Shown here piece after piece: positions 14,589 to 24,374 of a stretch of 64,000 nt of DNA. The stretch lies in NCBI RefSeq assembly GCF_017592545.1, contig NZ_JAGFOA010000004.1, positions 372,001-436,000 on the forward strand. Reading direction: 5' to 3'. The notes beneath the pieces were generated by a model. That model made no database searches and was not told the origin of the DNA. It saw only the letters and a list, made by a program, of their open reading frames with translations. Position 1 is the first letter of the stretch. Each line of letters starts with the position of its first letter. A program made the translations under genes and the position numbers. The DNA comes from Microbacterium stercoris. Lineage in GTDB: Bacteria; Actinomycetota; Actinomycetes; Actinomycetales; Microbacteriaceae.

Positions 14589-15179
14589 TCGGGCGCCTGC
14601 GCCCGGATCCGTCGGATCATCGCCCCGGGACAGGTCGTCCCAGGAATCGACGGCGTCGAGCGGAGCAGCCTCATCACGAGGCGCGGCGGGCGCGGTGGCG
14701 TAGCGGCGTCCGGCGCGGGTCCACCGGTGCGCCGTCAGCAGGACGACGACGCCGGCGCCGACGATCACGAGGGCCGCGATGAGCGTCACGACCGGCCACG
14801 GGGTGGCCGTTGCGCTCTCGACGAGTGCCGACACGGCTTCCCCCGTGATGCCGGTGTGCTCGGTGACCGCCGGCGCGACCGCGCTGGCCGGGATCCCGTA
14901 CAGAATCGGCGCGGTGAGGACGCCGACGCCGATCCCGAGCGCGATCGCGATCACGCCGAGCACGTACCGCAGGACGCGGCCGACGAGCGTCAGCACAAGG
15001 CCGAGCGCCAGTGCGGTCAGCATCAGCGGCTGCAGCACCGGGACGGCGGTGGATCCGGGCACGGGGAGGTCGCCGTCGGCGAGGCGGGCGATGATCCAGG
15101 TCTGCGTCGAGCCGATGAGGCCCAACGCGCCGGCAGCGATCAGCGCGACGACCGTGAGCGAGCGCAGTCGAGCACTCAC
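14586..15179 (-). CDS. Trp biosynthesis-associated membrane protein
   Basis: About 197 residues with four predicted membrane spans: one near the N-terminus ([16 protein letters not shown]), two in the middle ([17 protein letters not shown] and [16 protein letters not shown]) and one near residue 140 ([20 protein letters not shown]). The C-terminus is charged and cytoplasmic. It matches the family of small membrane proteins found in actinobacterial trp operons (TIGR02234 type), of unproven function. The GTG start overlaps hisI as GTGA. In M. tuberculosis the homologue Rv1610 directly follows trpE; here it follows hisI. Confidence 0.85.
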   Translation of the reverse strand: MSARLRSLTVVALIAAGALGLIGSTQTWIIARLADGDLPVPGSTAVPVLQPLMLTALALGLVLTLVGRVLRYVLGVIAIALGIGVGVLTAPILYGIPASAVAPAVTEHTGITGEAVSALVESATATPWPVVTLIAALVIVGAGVVVLLTAHRWTRAGRRYATAPAAPRDEAAPLDAVDSWDDLSRGDDPTDPGAGAR

Positions 15180-15574
15180 GCCGGGTCGCCGCCTGCGGTC
15201 AGATCGGCCGGCACCGCGTGGAGATCGTGAGCGTCGAAGCACGTGCGGTCGCCGGTGTGACACGCGGCTCCCGTCTGATCGACCTTCAGGAGGACCACGT
15301 CGCCGTCGCAGTCGAGACGCGCCTCGACGACGCGCTGGATGTGGCCGGAGGTGTCGCCCTTGCGCCAGTACTCCTGGCGCGACCGCGACCAGTAGGTGAC
15401 GCGGCCCGTCGTGAGCGTGCGACGCAGAGCCTCGGCGTTCAGCCAGGCGAGCATCAGCACCTCCCCCGTGTCGTGCTGCTGCACGATCGCGGGCGCGAGG
15501 CCGTCGTCGTTGAAGACGACCGCGGCGATACGACCCTCGAGGTCTTCGGGAAGCGGTCCCAGGTCGGCGCTCAT
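15176..15574 (-). CDS. hisI: Phosphoribosyl-AMP cyclohydrolase
   Basis: Third step of histidine synthesis: opens the adenine ring of PR-AMP, using zinc. The 132 residues match single-domain HisI, without the HisE domain that is fused in enterics. Zinc and substrate motifs include [18 protein letters not shown], the DCDGD cluster and the CHTGDRTCF cysteines. It overlaps hisF upstream (ATGA) and the Trp-associated membrane protein downstream (GTGA). Confidence 0.97.
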   Translation of the reverse strand: MSADLGPLPEDLEGRIAAVVFNDDGLAPAIVQQHDTGEVLMLAWLNAEALRRTLTTGRVTYWSRSRQEYWRKGDTSGHIQRVVEARLDCDGDVVLLKVDQTGAACHTGDRTCFDAHDLHAVPADLTAGGDPA

Positions 15575-16332
15575 CGCGTCACGATCCCCTCTGCGTGCAG
15601 GGCGCGCTTGACGTCGTCGATGGTGAGGTGGCCGGAGTGGAACACGCTCGCCGCGAGCACGGCATCGGCGCCGGCCTGGACGGCCGGGGCGAAGTGCTCG
15701 GGTGCGCCGGCTCCCCCCGAGGCGATCACGGGCACCGTCGCCAGCTCTCGCATGAGGCCGATGAGCTCCAGGTCGAAGCCCGCCTTGGTGCCGTCGGCGT
15801 CGATGGAGTTGACCAGCAGCTCCCCCGCGCCGCGTTCGATCGCCTCGCGCGCCCACGCGAGCGCATCGAGATCGGTCTCGGTCCGGCCGCCGTGGGTGGT
15901 GACGACGAAGCCAGAAGGGGTGCGAGGCGAGCGCTTCACGTCGAGCGAGAGCACGAGGGCCTGTGCGCCGAAGCGGTCGGCGATATCGTCCAGCAGCACG
16001 GGACGGGCGATCGCCGCGGAGTTGACGCCCACCTTGTCGGCGCCGACGCCCTGCAGCCGTGCGACGTCGTCGGTGGTGCGCACTCCGCCGCCCACCGTCA
16101 GAGGGATGAAGACCTCTTCGGCCGTGCGGCGCACGACGTCGTACATCGTGGCGCGCTCGTCGACCGTCGCGGTGACGTCGAGGAACGTCAGTTCGTCGGC
16201 GCCCTGCGCGAAGTACTCGCGCGCCAGCTCGACGGGATCACCCATCTCTCGGAGGTTCTCGAAGTTGACGCCCTTGACGACCTTGCCGTTCGCGACGTCC
16301 AGGCACGGGATGACGCGGGTCGCGACCGCCAT
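15571..16332 (-). CDS. hisF: Imidazole glycerol phosphate synthase, cyclase subunit
   Basis: Uses ammonia from HisH to make imidazole glycerol phosphate and AICAR. The 253-residue barrel begins [13 protein letters not shown], where D12 is the first catalytic aspartate. The second lies in the [13 protein letters not shown] segment, and both phosphate-binding loops (VGGGVR and ASGGAG) are present. The start is 2 nt after the hisG stop. The partner hisH is not in the window. Confidence 0.97.
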   Translation of the reverse strand: MAVATRVIPCLDVANGKVVKGVNFENLREMGDPVELAREYFAQGADELTFLDVTATVDERATMYDVVRRTAEEVFIPLTVGGGVRTTDDVARLQGVGADKVGVNSAAIARPVLLDDIADRFGAQALVLSLDVKRSPRTPSGFVVTTHGGRTETDLDALAWAREAIERGAGELLVNSIDADGTKAGFDLELIGLMRELATVPVIASGGAGAPEHFAPAVQAGADAVLAASVFHSGHLTIDDVKRALHAEGIVTR

Positions 16333-16334
16333 GA

Positions 16335-17177
16335 TCAGAGCCTCGCGTTGTCGATGGCGGTGACGAGGATGGCGCGCGCGCCCAGCTCGTACAGGTCGTC
16401 CATCACCTTGTTGACGCCCTTGCGCGGCACCATCACGCGCACCGCGACCCATTCGGGATCGCGCAGCGGCGACACGGTGGGCGACTCCATCCCCGAGGCG
16501 ATCTCGACCGCGCGGTCGACGAGGTCCGCGGGCAGGTCGTAGTCGAGCATCACGTACTTGCGTGCGACCAGCACACCGCGCAGGCGACGCAGCAGCGTGT
16601 CGATCCCCTCGGCCTCCTGGGGGCCGGCGATCAGCACGGCCTCCGACTCGAGGATGACCGGACCGAAGATCTCCAGGCCGGCCTGGCGCAGGGTCGTGCC
16701 GGTCTCGACCACATCGGCGATCGCATCGGCGACACCGAGCTGCACAGCCGACTCGACCGCTCCGTCGAGCGGCACGATGTCGACGCCGATGCCGTGCTCG
16801 TCGAGGAAGGCGTCGACGAGCCCCGGGAACGCCGTCGCGATCCGCAGGCCCTCGAGGTCCTCGACATTCGCGAAGCGGCCCGGGCGGCCGGCGAAACGGA
16901 ACGTGGAGCCGGCGAAGCCCAGCTTCTCGATCTCGCGCGCGGCGGGCATCCGCACGTCGAGCAGAAGGTCGCGGCCCGTGATGCCCACGTCGAGCGCGCC
17001 CGAGGCGACGTACGTGGCGATGTCGCGGGGGCGGAGGAAGAAGAACTCGACGTCGTTGGCCGCGTCGATCAGGTGGAGCTGCTTCGAGTCCCGGCGGCCG
17101 GCGTAACCGGCCTCGGAGAGCATCTCGGCGGCGGTCTCGGAGAGGGATCCCTTGTTGGGAACGGCGATGCGGAGCAT
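16335..17177 (-). CDS. hisG: ATP phosphoribosyltransferase (long form)
   Basis: Commits PRPP and ATP to histidine synthesis. The 280 residues fit the long HisG form, with a periplasmic-binding-like catalytic core ([14 protein letters not shown] at the N-terminus and the [17 protein letters not shown] loop) and a C-terminal regulatory domain of about 75 residues that senses histidine. That domain implies feedback inhibition without a HisZ partner. hisF follows 2 nt after its stop; hisE lies 41 bp upstream in the same direction. Confidence 0.97.
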   Translation of the reverse strand: MLRIAVPNKGSLSETAAEMLSEAGYAGRRDSKQLHLIDAANDVEFFFLRPRDIATYVASGALDVGITGRDLLLDVRMPAAREIEKLGFAGSTFRFAGRPGRFANVEDLEGLRIATAFPGLVDAFLDEHGIGVDIVPLDGAVESAVQLGVADAIADVVETGTTLRQAGLEIFGPVILESEAVLIAGPQEAEGIDTLLRRLRGVLVARKYVMLDYDLPADLVDRAVEIASGMESPTVSPLRDPEWVAVRVMVPRKGVNKVMDDLYELGARAILVTAIDNARL

Positions 17178-17218
17178 TTCAGCTTTCAGGGGTGAGGTCG
17201 ACGGATCCGGAGCGGAGC

Positions 17219-17482
17219 TCACAGATGTCGGTACACGTCCGCCGGTGTCAGGCCCTTCGCGATCATCATGACCTGAAGGTGGTAGAGCAGCTGCGAGATC
17301 TCCTCGGCCGCCTCGTCGTCCGACTGGTACTCCGCGGCCATCCAGACCTCGGCAGCCTCCTCGACGATCTTCTTGCCGATGGCATGCACACCCGCGTCCA
17401 GCTGGGCGACGGTGCCGGATCCCTCCGGTCGCGTCTGAGCCTTCTCGCTCAGTTCGGCGAACAGGTCGTCGAAAGTCTTCAC
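17219..17482 (-). CDS. hisE: Phosphoribosyl-ATP diphosphatase
   Basis: Second histidine step, PR-ATP to PR-AMP plus pyrophosphate. The 87-residue all-alpha MazG-like protein shows [14 protein letters not shown] and the second metal helix [14 protein letters not shown]. The GTG start has a TAGCCT box exactly 6 nt upstream. A GGAGG touches the start codon too closely to act as a ribosome site, so a leaderless message for a hisEGFI unit is likely. Confidence 0.96.
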   Translation of the reverse strand: MKTFDDLFAELSEKAQTRPEGSGTVAQLDAGVHAIGKKIVEEAAEVWMAAEYQSDDEAAEEISQLLYHLQVMMIAKGLTPADVYRHL

Positions 17483-17488
17483 CCCTCC

Positions 17489-17494
17489 AGGCTA
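17489..17494 (-). promoter_or_regulatory. Predicted -10 box of hisE (leaderless)
   Basis: TAGCCT on the minus strand, 6 nt before the hisE GTG, in the 29-bp gap after rpe. It probably starts the hisE-G-F-I transcript. Confidence 0.5.
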
Positions 17495-17511
17495 CCGCTC
17501 GCGGCAGGAGG

Positions 17512-18189
17512 TCAGTGACGGTGGTGCGCGGACGCGGTCTCGCGCAGACCCGCGATCGCCGCATCGATGTCCCCCGCCCCGAACACCGCTGATCCGGCCA
17601 CGAAAGTGTCGGCACCCGCCTCCGCGGCCTGCCCGATCGTGTCGGCGGCGATGCCGCCGTCGACCTGCAGCCAGACATCGGCGCCCCGGCGGCGGGTCTC
17701 CTCGGCCAGGCGGCGCAGCTTCGGCATGGTCTCGGGCATGAACCCCTGGCCGCCGAAGCCGGGCTCCACGGTCATCACGAGGATCTGGTCGAACTCGTGC
17801 AGGTGCTCGAAGAGCCCCTCGACCTCGGTGCCGGGCTTCACCGCGACCCCGGCACGAGCCCCGATCTCGCGCAGGCGACGCGCGAGCCGGATCGGATCAG
17901 CGGCCGCCTCGAGGTGGAAGGTCACGGATGCGGCCCCGAGTTCGGCGTACCCAGGCGCCCAGCGGTCCGGATCGGAGATCATCAGGTGCACGTCCAGCGG
18001 CACGGGGCTCGTCGCCTGGATGCGCTCGACCATCTGCGGGCCGAACGTGAGGTTCGGCACGAAGTGATTGTCCATGACGTCGACGTGCACGAAGTCGGCA
18101 CTCGCGATGCGGGCCAGCTCGGCCTGCATGTTCACGAAGTCGGCGGCGAGGATGCTCGGGTTGATGCGCGGCGCGGCAGGCAGGGACAT
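17512..18189 (-). CDS. rpe: Ribulose-phosphate 3-epimerase
   Basis: Interconverts ribulose 5-phosphate and xylulose 5-phosphate in the pentose phosphate pathway. The 225-residue barrel shows INPSILAADF, the metal and catalytic DVHLMI and VDVMDNHFVPNLTFG segments, TVEPGFGGQGF and VDGGI. It lies 20 bp after rsmB in the same direction, as in M. tuberculosis (rsmB-type gene then rpe). Confidence 0.97.
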   Translation of the reverse strand: MSLPAAPRINPSILAADFVNMQAELARIASADFVHVDVMDNHFVPNLTFGPQMVERIQATSPVPLDVHLMISDPDRWAPGYAELGAASVTFHLEAAADPIRLARRLREIGARAGVAVKPGTEVEGLFEHLHEFDQILVMTVEPGFGGQGFMPETMPKLRRLAEETRRRGADVWLQVDGGIAADTIGQAAEAGADTFVAGSAVFGAGDIDAAIAGLRETASAHHRH

Positions 18190-18209
18190 GATCTCGATTC
18201 TGGCGTGGA

Positions 18210-19691
18210 TCAGCGGACGCGGCGAAGCAGCGCGATGAACATGGCGTCGGTGCCGTGGCGGTGCGGCCACAGCTGGGCGTGGCCGGCCCCCGACGCGGGC
18301 GCGGGAAGGTCGATCGCGCCCCGCGACACGCGACGCAGCACCGCGCGGGCGTCGAGCTCCTCGACGGCGTCGCCGAGCTCCTCCGTGATCTGCTTCACGA
18401 TCGCGGCCGTCTCGGCCAGATGCGGCGAGCACGTCACGTAGGCGACGGTGCCGCCGACCTTGAGCGCACCGACGGCCGCGCGCAGCAGGCCGGCCTGCAC
18501 GGTCGCGAGCTCGGCGACGTCCGACGGCTGCTTGCGCCAGCGCGCCTCGGGCCGGCGACGCAGCGCGCCGAGGCCCGTGCAGGGCGCGTCGACGAGGATG
18601 CGATCATAGGCGCCGGGCCGCTCCTCGGCGAGCTCGCGGCCGTCGCGCTCGTGCACCACGACCTCGAGCGGCACGGGCGCGATCGCCTTGCGCACGAGCC
18701 CCGCGCGGGCCGGGACCAGCTCGTTGGCCTCGAGCGTCGCACCGTGCGCCAGGGCGTCGGCGGCGAGCAGCGCGGTCTTGCCGCCGGGGCCCGCGCAGAG
18801 GTCCAGCCACTTCTCCCCCGTCTCGACCGGCGCGAGGCGCGTCAGCGCGAGGGCGGCGAGCTGCGAGCCCTCGTCCTGCACGCGCACGGTGCCACCCGAT
18901 CCGCGCACGAGGGGCTCGGGGTCGCCCGCCCGAAGGCGGAAGCCCACCGGCGAGTACGCGGTGCGGGTTCCGTCGGGCTCGGCGAGCCCCGGCAGAGCCG
19001 CCATCGTGACCCGCGGTGAGACGTTGTCGGCGTCGAGCAGGTCGTCGAGCTCCTCCCCGCGCCCCTCGGCGACCAGAGCGCGACGCAGGGCGCGCACGAT
19101 CCAGACCGGATGTGACGACTCCAGACCGATCCGCTCATCGTCGGAGCGGGCGGTGTCGGCCACCCGGGTCAGCCAGTCGCCCGGGTTGTCACGGGCGATG
19201 CGCCGCAGCACGGCGTTGGCGAAGCCCGCGGCGCCGGATCCGGAGGCCTCACGAGCGAGCTCGACAGACTCGTTCACCGCCGCGTGCGAGGCGACACGGG
19301 TGGACATGAGCTGGTGCACGCCGAGGCGCAGCGCGTCGAGCACGGCGGCGTCGATCGTCGCAGGATCGCGGTCGGCGGCGAGGCCGATGACCGCGTCGTA
19401 GGTGCCGAGGCGGCGCAGGGTGCCGTAGGTCAGCTCCGTGGCGAGGGCCGCATCGCCGCCGGACAGGCCGAGGCGGTCGAGCTCCTTCGGCAGCAGCAGG
19501 TTCGCGTAGGCGTCGTCTTCCTGCACGGCGCGAAGCACCGTGTACGCGGCTCGGCGCGCAGGCTGCACCTGGCGCCACGACTTCGCGCTGGGACGCGCGC
19601 GCTCACGCTGCCCGGCACCGGCCGGAGTGCTCTTCGGGCGCCCGGCGGAGCGGTTCTCACGGCGGGGTCCGCCGTCGCGGTGCTCGACCAT
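18210..19691 (-). CDS. rsmB: 16S rRNA (cytosine-C5) methyltransferase, RsmB family
   Basis: SAM-dependent RNA m5C methyltransferase. The 493 residues have a basic, disordered N-terminus, a NusB-like RNA-binding domain (about 40-190) and a Rossmann methyltransferase domain. Motif I is LDLCAGPGGKT, motif IV DAPCTGLGALRRRPEARW supplies one catalytic cysteine, and motif VI VTCSPHLAET supplies the other. The start overlaps the fmt stop (TGATG). The exact target cytosine is inferred from the family. Confidence 0.93.
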   Translation of the reverse strand: MVEHRDGGPRRENRSAGRPKSTPAGAGQRERARPSAKSWRQVQPARRAAYTVLRAVQEDDAYANLLLPKELDRLGLSGGDAALATELTYGTLRRLGTYDAVIGLAADRDPATIDAAVLDALRLGVHQLMSTRVASHAAVNESVELAREASGSGAAGFANAVLRRIARDNPGDWLTRVADTARSDDERIGLESSHPVWIVRALRRALVAEGRGEELDDLLDADNVSPRVTMAALPGLAEPDGTRTAYSPVGFRLRAGDPEPLVRGSGGTVRVQDEGSQLAALALTRLAPVETGEKWLDLCAGPGGKTALLAADALAHGATLEANELVPARAGLVRKAIAPVPLEVVVHERDGRELAEERPGAYDRILVDAPCTGLGALRRRPEARWRKQPSDVAELATVQAGLLRAAVGALKVGGTVAYVTCSPHLAETAAIVKQITEELGDAVEELDARAVLRRVSRGAIDLPAPASGAGHAQLWPHRHGTDAMFIALLRRVR

Positions 19692-20641
19692 CAGGCCTTC
19701 TCTCCGGAGGCGCGCGTCTCGAACACGAGGTCGCCGCGGGCACCGCGCGCCCAGTCGGCTGCAGCCATCGCGGGCTTGCCCGCGGGCTGCACCCGCTCGA
19801 CGAGGATCGGCTCCGTCGCGGTGCCGGCGAGGGCACCGCCCTTCACGATCGACACCACACCGGGCGGGAGCGCATCAGCGCCCTCGGCACGCCGCGCGGC
19901 CAGGATCTTGAAGCGCGCGCCGTCGAGGACGGTGTGCGCGCCGGGCTCGGGCGTGACTCCCCGGAAGCGGTCGAGCACCCGTTCGGCGGGCTCGGTCCAG
20001 TCGAGCAGACCGTCCTCGATCGTGAGCTTGGCCGCGTGTGTGGGCTCGCCCTCCTGCGGCCTCGCGACCGCGGATCCCTCCGCGATGCCTGCGACGACGT
20101 CGACCAGCAGGGTCGCGCCGCGGTCGGCGAGAGCATCCAGCACATCGCCGGCTGTCGCGTCCTGCGGCACCTCGTACTCGAGCTGGGCGAACACATCGCC
20201 CGCGTCGAGCGCCGGGACCAGCTGGAACACCGCCGCGCCGGTGACGCGATCGCCCGCCATCAGCGAGCGCTGGACGGGGGCCGCACCCCGCCAGCGCGGC
20301 AGCAGCGAGAAGTGCAGGTTGATCCAGCCGTGCGGCGGGAGGGAGAGCAGCGGCTCGCGCACAAGACCGCCGTAGGCGACGACGACCGCCAACTGGGGCT
20401 CGAGGGCCGCGATCCGGGCGGTGGCGGCATCGTCGAGGCGGGCCGCCTTGATGACGGGCAGACCGAGCTCGGCCGCGGCCGCGGCGACGGGCGACGGCGT
20501 CAGCACGCGCTTTCGGCCGAGCGGGGCGTCGGGTCGCGTGACGACGGCGGCGATGTCGTACCCCGCCGCGTGCAGCGCCTTCAGCGACGGGACCGCGACC
20601 TCCGGTGTCCCTGCGAAGACGATCCGAAATCCAGTGCTCAC
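19691..20641 (-). CDS. fmt: Methionyl-tRNA formyltransferase
   Basis: Formylates initiator Met-tRNA with 10-formyl-THF. The 316 residues include the N-terminal hydrolase fold (IVFAGTPEVAVPSLKAL) and the catalytic Asn/His segment NLHFSLLPRWRGAAPVQ near residue 110. The C-terminal OB-like tRNA-binding domain begins near 210. The GTG start is preceded by GGGAG. It overlaps rsmB downstream (TGATG) and follows priA after about 55 bp. Confidence 0.96.
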   Translation of the reverse strand: MSTGFRIVFAGTPEVAVPSLKALHAAGYDIAAVVTRPDAPLGRKRVLTPSPVAAAAAELGLPVIKAARLDDAATARIAALEPQLAVVVAYGGLVREPLLSLPPHGWINLHFSLLPRWRGAAPVQRSLMAGDRVTGAAVFQLVPALDAGDVFAQLEYEVPQDATAGDVLDALADRGATLLVDVVAGIAEGSAVARPQEGEPTHAAKLTIEDGLLDWTEPAERVLDRFRGVTPEPGAHTVLDGARFKILAARRAEGADALPPGVVSIVKGGALAGTATEPILVERVQPAGKPAMAAADWARGARGDLVFETRASGEKA

Positions 20642-20696
20642 AGGTCTCCCGTCCAGCCGCTCCGATCACGCGCACGAGGCGCGGAAGCGGGGCTCT

Positions 20697-22700
20697 TCAC
20701 AACTCCGGCTCGACGATGTCGAGCCTGGTCGTGAGTATATTCCGCGGCGCCCGGGACTTCGCCGGGCCGCGTCGCGATGAGCGGGCGTTGACCGCCTCGG
20801 TCACGACGGACGCGCGCAGGCTCGCCGCCACCGCCGGCCCGCGTGCGTAGTCGAACCGGACGAGCGCGCGGGCCCCCGGATACCCCTGCCGATCGATCGG
20901 CACCGGGCCGAGCACGGCGTCGGCCGACAGCTCGGGCACATCCGAGCGAAGCGTCGCGAGCGCCCGGTCCACGGCGGGCGCATCGCCCTCGAGGCGAGCA
21001 ACCCGCGCGGTCGGCGGCATGCGCAGCGGGGCGCGGTCGTGCAGCTCAGCCCGGGCATAAGCGGCCTGCGTCCAGGTCGCCAGGGACCGCGCGACCGAGC
21101 CCTCGACGCCGGTGAGGTGCACCGGCGCGTCCGGCGCCGCGAGCGCCGCCGCATTCGACCACCAGCGCAGACAGGACTCGCCGATGCGCAGTTCTGGCGC
21201 CTGCAGCATGCGGTCGCCATCGAGCAGCAGCACCGCACGGTACCCGCCTTCTGCCAGGGGCTCGGCGCCGCGCGTGGCGACCACGAGCGCCGGCCGCGCA
21301 TCCACCCGGAGAACCGGATGCGCGCCGTCGGCGACGATCACGCGCGTCCCGGGGAACGCGCGTCCCAGGTCATCCGCGGTGCGCTCGCTGCCCGAGGACG
21401 CGAGCCGCACGCGCGGCGATGAGCATTGGGCGCAGGCCCACGCTGTCGCGGAGCGTCCGCACCAGGTGCACACCGGCACCGCGCCCCGACCTTTGGCGTG
21501 AAGGGGGCCGCCGCAGTGCTTGCAGCGCGCGGGATGACGGCAGTCGGCGCAGACGAGCGTCGGCGCATAACCCGGCCGCGCCACCTGCACGAGCACGGGC
21601 CCTGATTCGAGCGCCTCGCGCACGGCTCGATAGGCCGCCGACGGGATCCGCGTGCCGGGCGTCTCGCTCTCATTCGTGGCGCTCAGCACCACCTTCGGAG
21701 CGTACCGACGCGCCGCCGGCACGTCGTCGACCCAGCCGAGGAGCACCAGCCGCTCGACATCGGAGGTGCGTGTGTGCCCCGCCAGCAGCAGGGCCGGCTT
21801 CTCCCCCGTCGTCTCATCGGGAATCTCCTGACGCACGAGTGCGGCATCCCGGGCGTGCACGTACGGTGCCAGCGGCTCCTCGAAGAGCGGATCGCCGTCG
21901 TCCCAGATCGCGAGCAGGCCGACGTTCGCGACGGGTGAGTAGACAGCGGAGCGGTTGCCGATCACCACGACCGGAGCGGGCTCCAGCGTGCGAAGGAACG
22001 CGCGGTAGCGCTCGGGCCCGCTCTGCCGGGCGTCGAGACGCACCACCGCCTCGGCGGGCAGGATCTCCTCGAGCGCCGCATGCAGGACATCGAGATCGCG
22101 ATAGTCGGGCACGGCGAGCACGGCCGACCGCCCTGCCGCGAGGGTGAAGACGGCGGCGGCGGCGAGCACGGCCGTCCACGCGGGCCGATCGCCCTCGAGC
22201 CGGGCCGGCGCGTCGAGAGCGATGCGCCCGGCGCCCGCCAGGCGGTCGGCGAGGCCCGGATAGGCGTCGAGCACCGTGTGCGCGGCGAGCAGGATCTCAG
22301 CCTGAACGGAGGGTGACTCGACCGGAGCGCTTGCGAGCCACTGCTTCTCTACGCGCACCTGGCGTTTGGGGATCACCAGGCGCAGGATGTCCACCGCCGA
22401 GCCCGCCGCCCGGTCGGCGACACGTCGCGCAAGCGCATGCAGGCGAGACGGAAGCACCTCTGCGGCCGACACGACGGCATCGAGCTCGGAGAGCGCCCGC
22501 TCGCCGTCGGCCTCATCCGCGACCTCGACGATGTAGCCGTCGACCACACGACCGGCGGTGCGCAGGGGCGCCTTCACACGCACCCCCGCAGCCGCCTGGT
22601 CGGCGAGCTCCGCCGGGATGGCGTAGTCGAAGAGCCGGTCGAGCTGAGGCAACGGCGAGTCGATCAGCACACGCGCGACGCGCCGCGAGGTCCCGCTCAT
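20697..22700 (-). CDS. priA: Primosomal protein N' (PriA), helicase-defective form
   Basis: Replication restart factor that recognises stalled forks. The 667 residues follow PriA architecture: 3' DNA-binding domain at the N-terminus, two RecA-like lobes and four CxxC-type zinc pairs (CADC, CKHC, CTWC, CAQC) near residues 390-440. The Walker A motif expected near residue 170 is absent (GRSAVLAVPDYRD in the region) and the DEEH box reads WDDGD, so ATP-driven unwinding should be lost. Actinobacterial PriA proteins are typically like this. The gene lies between metK and fmt. Confidence 0.9.
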   Translation of the reverse strand: MSGTSRRVARVLIDSPLPQLDRLFDYAIPAELADQAAAGVRVKAPLRTAGRVVDGYIVEVADEADGERALSELDAVVSAAEVLPSRLHALARRVADRAAGSAVDILRLVIPKRQVRVEKQWLASAPVESPSVQAEILLAAHTVLDAYPGLADRLAGAGRIALDAPARLEGDRPAWTAVLAAAAVFTLAAGRSAVLAVPDYRDLDVLHAALEEILPAEAVVRLDARQSGPERYRAFLRTLEPAPVVVIGNRSAVYSPVANVGLLAIWDDGDPLFEEPLAPYVHARDAALVRQEIPDETTGEKPALLLAGHTRTSDVERLVLLGWVDDVPAARRYAPKVVLSATNESETPGTRIPSAAYRAVREALESGPVLVQVARPGYAPTLVCADCRHPARCKHCGGPLHAKGRGAVPVCTWCGRSATAWACAQCSSPRVRLASSGSERTADDLGRAFPGTRVIVADGAHPVLRVDARPALVVATRGAEPLAEGGYRAVLLLDGDRMLQAPELRIGESCLRWWSNAAALAAPDAPVHLTGVEGSVARSLATWTQAAYARAELHDRAPLRMPPTARVARLEGDAPAVDRALATLRSDVPELSADAVLGPVPIDRQGYPGARALVRFDYARGPAVAASLRASVVTEAVNARSSRRGPAKSRAPRNILTTRLDIVEPEL

Positions 22701-22728
22701 CCTCTGCCCGGATCCTGCGCGGCGACGG

Positions 22729-23916
22729 TCAGAGACCGGCGGCGCGACGCAGCTCGTCGACGCGGTTGGTCTGCTCCCAGGTGAAATCGGGCAGTTCTCG
22801 ACCGAAGTGGCCGTACGCCGCGGTCTGGGCGTAGATCGGGCGCTTCAGGTCGAGCTGCTCGATGATCGCCGCCGGGCGAAGGTCGAACGCCGCCTGGATC
22901 GCCGTGATGATCACGTCGTCGGAGACGTGACCGGTGCCGAACGACTCGACGTAGAGGCCCACCGGGTTCGCCTTGCCGATCGCGTAGGCGACCTGCACCT
23001 CGAGCCGGTCGGCCAGCCCGGCCGCCACGGCGTTCTTGGCGACCCAGCGCATCGCATAAGCCGCCGAGCGGTCGACCTTGGACGGATCCTTGCCGCTGAA
23101 GGCGCCGCCGCCGTGACGCGATGCCCCGCCGTAGGTGTCGATGATGATCTTGCGCCCCGTCAGACCCGCGTCGCCCTTGGGGCCGCCCGTCACGAAGGGG
23201 CCCGCGGGGTTGATGTAGAGCTTGGGAGCCTCGAAGTCGAGGCCCGTCTGCTCGAGCACCGGGCGGATGACGCGCGCCTCGATCTCGGCCCGGATCTCCT
23301 CCTGGGTGAGCTTGGGATGGTGCTGCGTGGAGATGACCACGGCGTCGACGGTCTTGGGCGTGAAGCCGTCGTAGCCGAGCGTGACCTGCGTCTTGCCGTC
23401 GGGACGCAGGAACGGCATCTCGCCGTTGCGACGCACCTCGGTCAGACGCTCCGCCAGGCGGTGCGCGGTCCACGCGGCCATCGGCATCAGCTGCGGCGTC
23501 TCCTTCGCCGCGAAGCCGAACATGATGCCCTGGTCGCCCGCCCCGAGCTGCTCATACGTGTCGGAGGAGCCGTCGCGCGTCTCGAGCGCGTTGTCGACGC
23601 CCGCAGCGATGTCGCCCGACTGCTCGCCGATCGAGACGCTCACGCCGCAGGAGTCGCCGTCGAACCCCATGTCGCTCGACGTGTAGCCGATGCGGTTGAT
23701 GACCCCGCGCACGATCGCCGGGATCTCGACATACGCGTCGGTGCGGATCTCGCCCGCGACGTGCACCAGGCCCGTCGTCACCAGCGTCTCGACCGCGACG
23801 CGGCTCTCCGGATCTTTCGCGATGAGGCCGTCGAGGATGCTGTCGGAGATCTGGTCGCAGATCTTGTCGGGGTGGCCCTCGGTGACGGACTCGGACGTGA
23901 ACAGACGAAGGCTCAT
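22729..23916 (-). CDS. metK: S-adenosylmethionine synthetase
   Basis: Makes SAM from methionine and ATP. The 395 residues match MetK. The N-terminus has the ATP-binding [12 protein letters not shown] motif, then [12 protein letters not shown], and the phosphate loop is [22 protein letters not shown] lies 5 nt before the ATG. The 130-bp upstream gap holds the rpoZ terminator; I see no SAM riboswitch. priA follows 28 bp downstream. Confidence 0.98.
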   Translation of the reverse strand: MSLRLFTSESVTEGHPDKICDQISDSILDGLIAKDPESRVAVETLVTTGLVHVAGEIRTDAYVEIPAIVRGVINRIGYTSSDMGFDGDSCGVSVSIGEQSGDIAAGVDNALETRDGSSDTYEQLGAGDQGIMFGFAAKETPQLMPMAAWTAHRLAERLTEVRRNGEMPFLRPDGKTQVTLGYDGFTPKTVDAVVISTQHHPKLTQEEIRAEIEARVIRPVLEQTGLDFEAPKLYINPAGPFVTGGPKGDAGLTGRKIIIDTYGGASRHGGGAFSGKDPSKVDRSAAYAMRWVAKNAVAAGLADRLEVQVAYAIGKANPVGLYVESFGTGHVSDDVIITAIQAAFDLRPAAIIEQLDLKRPIYAQTAAYGHFGRELPDFTWEQTNRVDELRRAAGL

Positions 23917-23994
23917 AGGTGCTCCTTAGGAGAGGCGTTCAGAGCAGCTCTGGGGGCGCTGGTCAGGATGTCAGAACGGTGCGGGCAAAACAGT

Positions 23995-24026
23995 GGTGGT
24001 CGCCGCCAATCATGGCGGCGACCACC
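23995..24026 (-). terminator. Intrinsic terminator after rpoZ
   Basis: Perfect 13-bp stem (GGTGGTCGCCGCC and its complement) with a 6-nt loop. On the minus strand it is followed by ACTGTTTTGC. It ends the pyr-gmk-rpoZ transcript and separates it from metK. Confidence 0.85.
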
Positions 24027-24045
24027 GACAAAGTGCGTCGAGCGA

Positions 24046-24300
24046 TTACTCGGCGTGACGCAGGCGCAGCTTGTCCTGGTGGATCTCGTGCAGCGCGATG
24101 GTCAGCGGCTTGTCCTCGACCGACGAGTCGACCAGCGGGCCGACGTTGTCGAACAGGTTCCCCTCGTGGAGATCCGTGTAGTAGTCGTTGATCTGGCGAG
24201 CGCGCTTGGCGCCGTAGATGACCAGCTGGTACTTCGAGTCGACCTTGTCGAGCAGCTCGTCGATGGGCGGGTCGATGATGCCCTTGTTCTCCGTGGTCAT
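24046..24300 (-). CDS. rpoZ: RNA polymerase omega subunit
   Basis: Small subunit that helps beta-prime fold and assemble. The 84 residues have the family pattern: N-terminal [34 protein letters not shown] and a conserved C-terminal [17 protein letters not shown] sits 5 nt before the ATG. It follows gmk by 74 bp, as in many bacteria, and ends at a strong hairpin. Confidence 0.97.
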   Translation of the reverse strand: MTTENKGIIDPPIDELLDKVDSKYQLVIYGAKRARQINDYYTDLHEGNLFDNVGPLVDSSVEDKPLTIALHEIHQDKLRLRHAE

Positions 24301-24374
24301 GAGGACCTCCAGGATCGGCGACGTCAGTCGCGACAGTGTCAGAAGTATCGGTTCAGAAAGCCGCGCGCGACGAA

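Noticed and set aside
23917..24045. SAM riboswitch upstream of metK
   Set aside because: I could not find the conserved helices or core of a SAM aptamer; the region is explained by the rpoZ terminator and the metK ribosome site.
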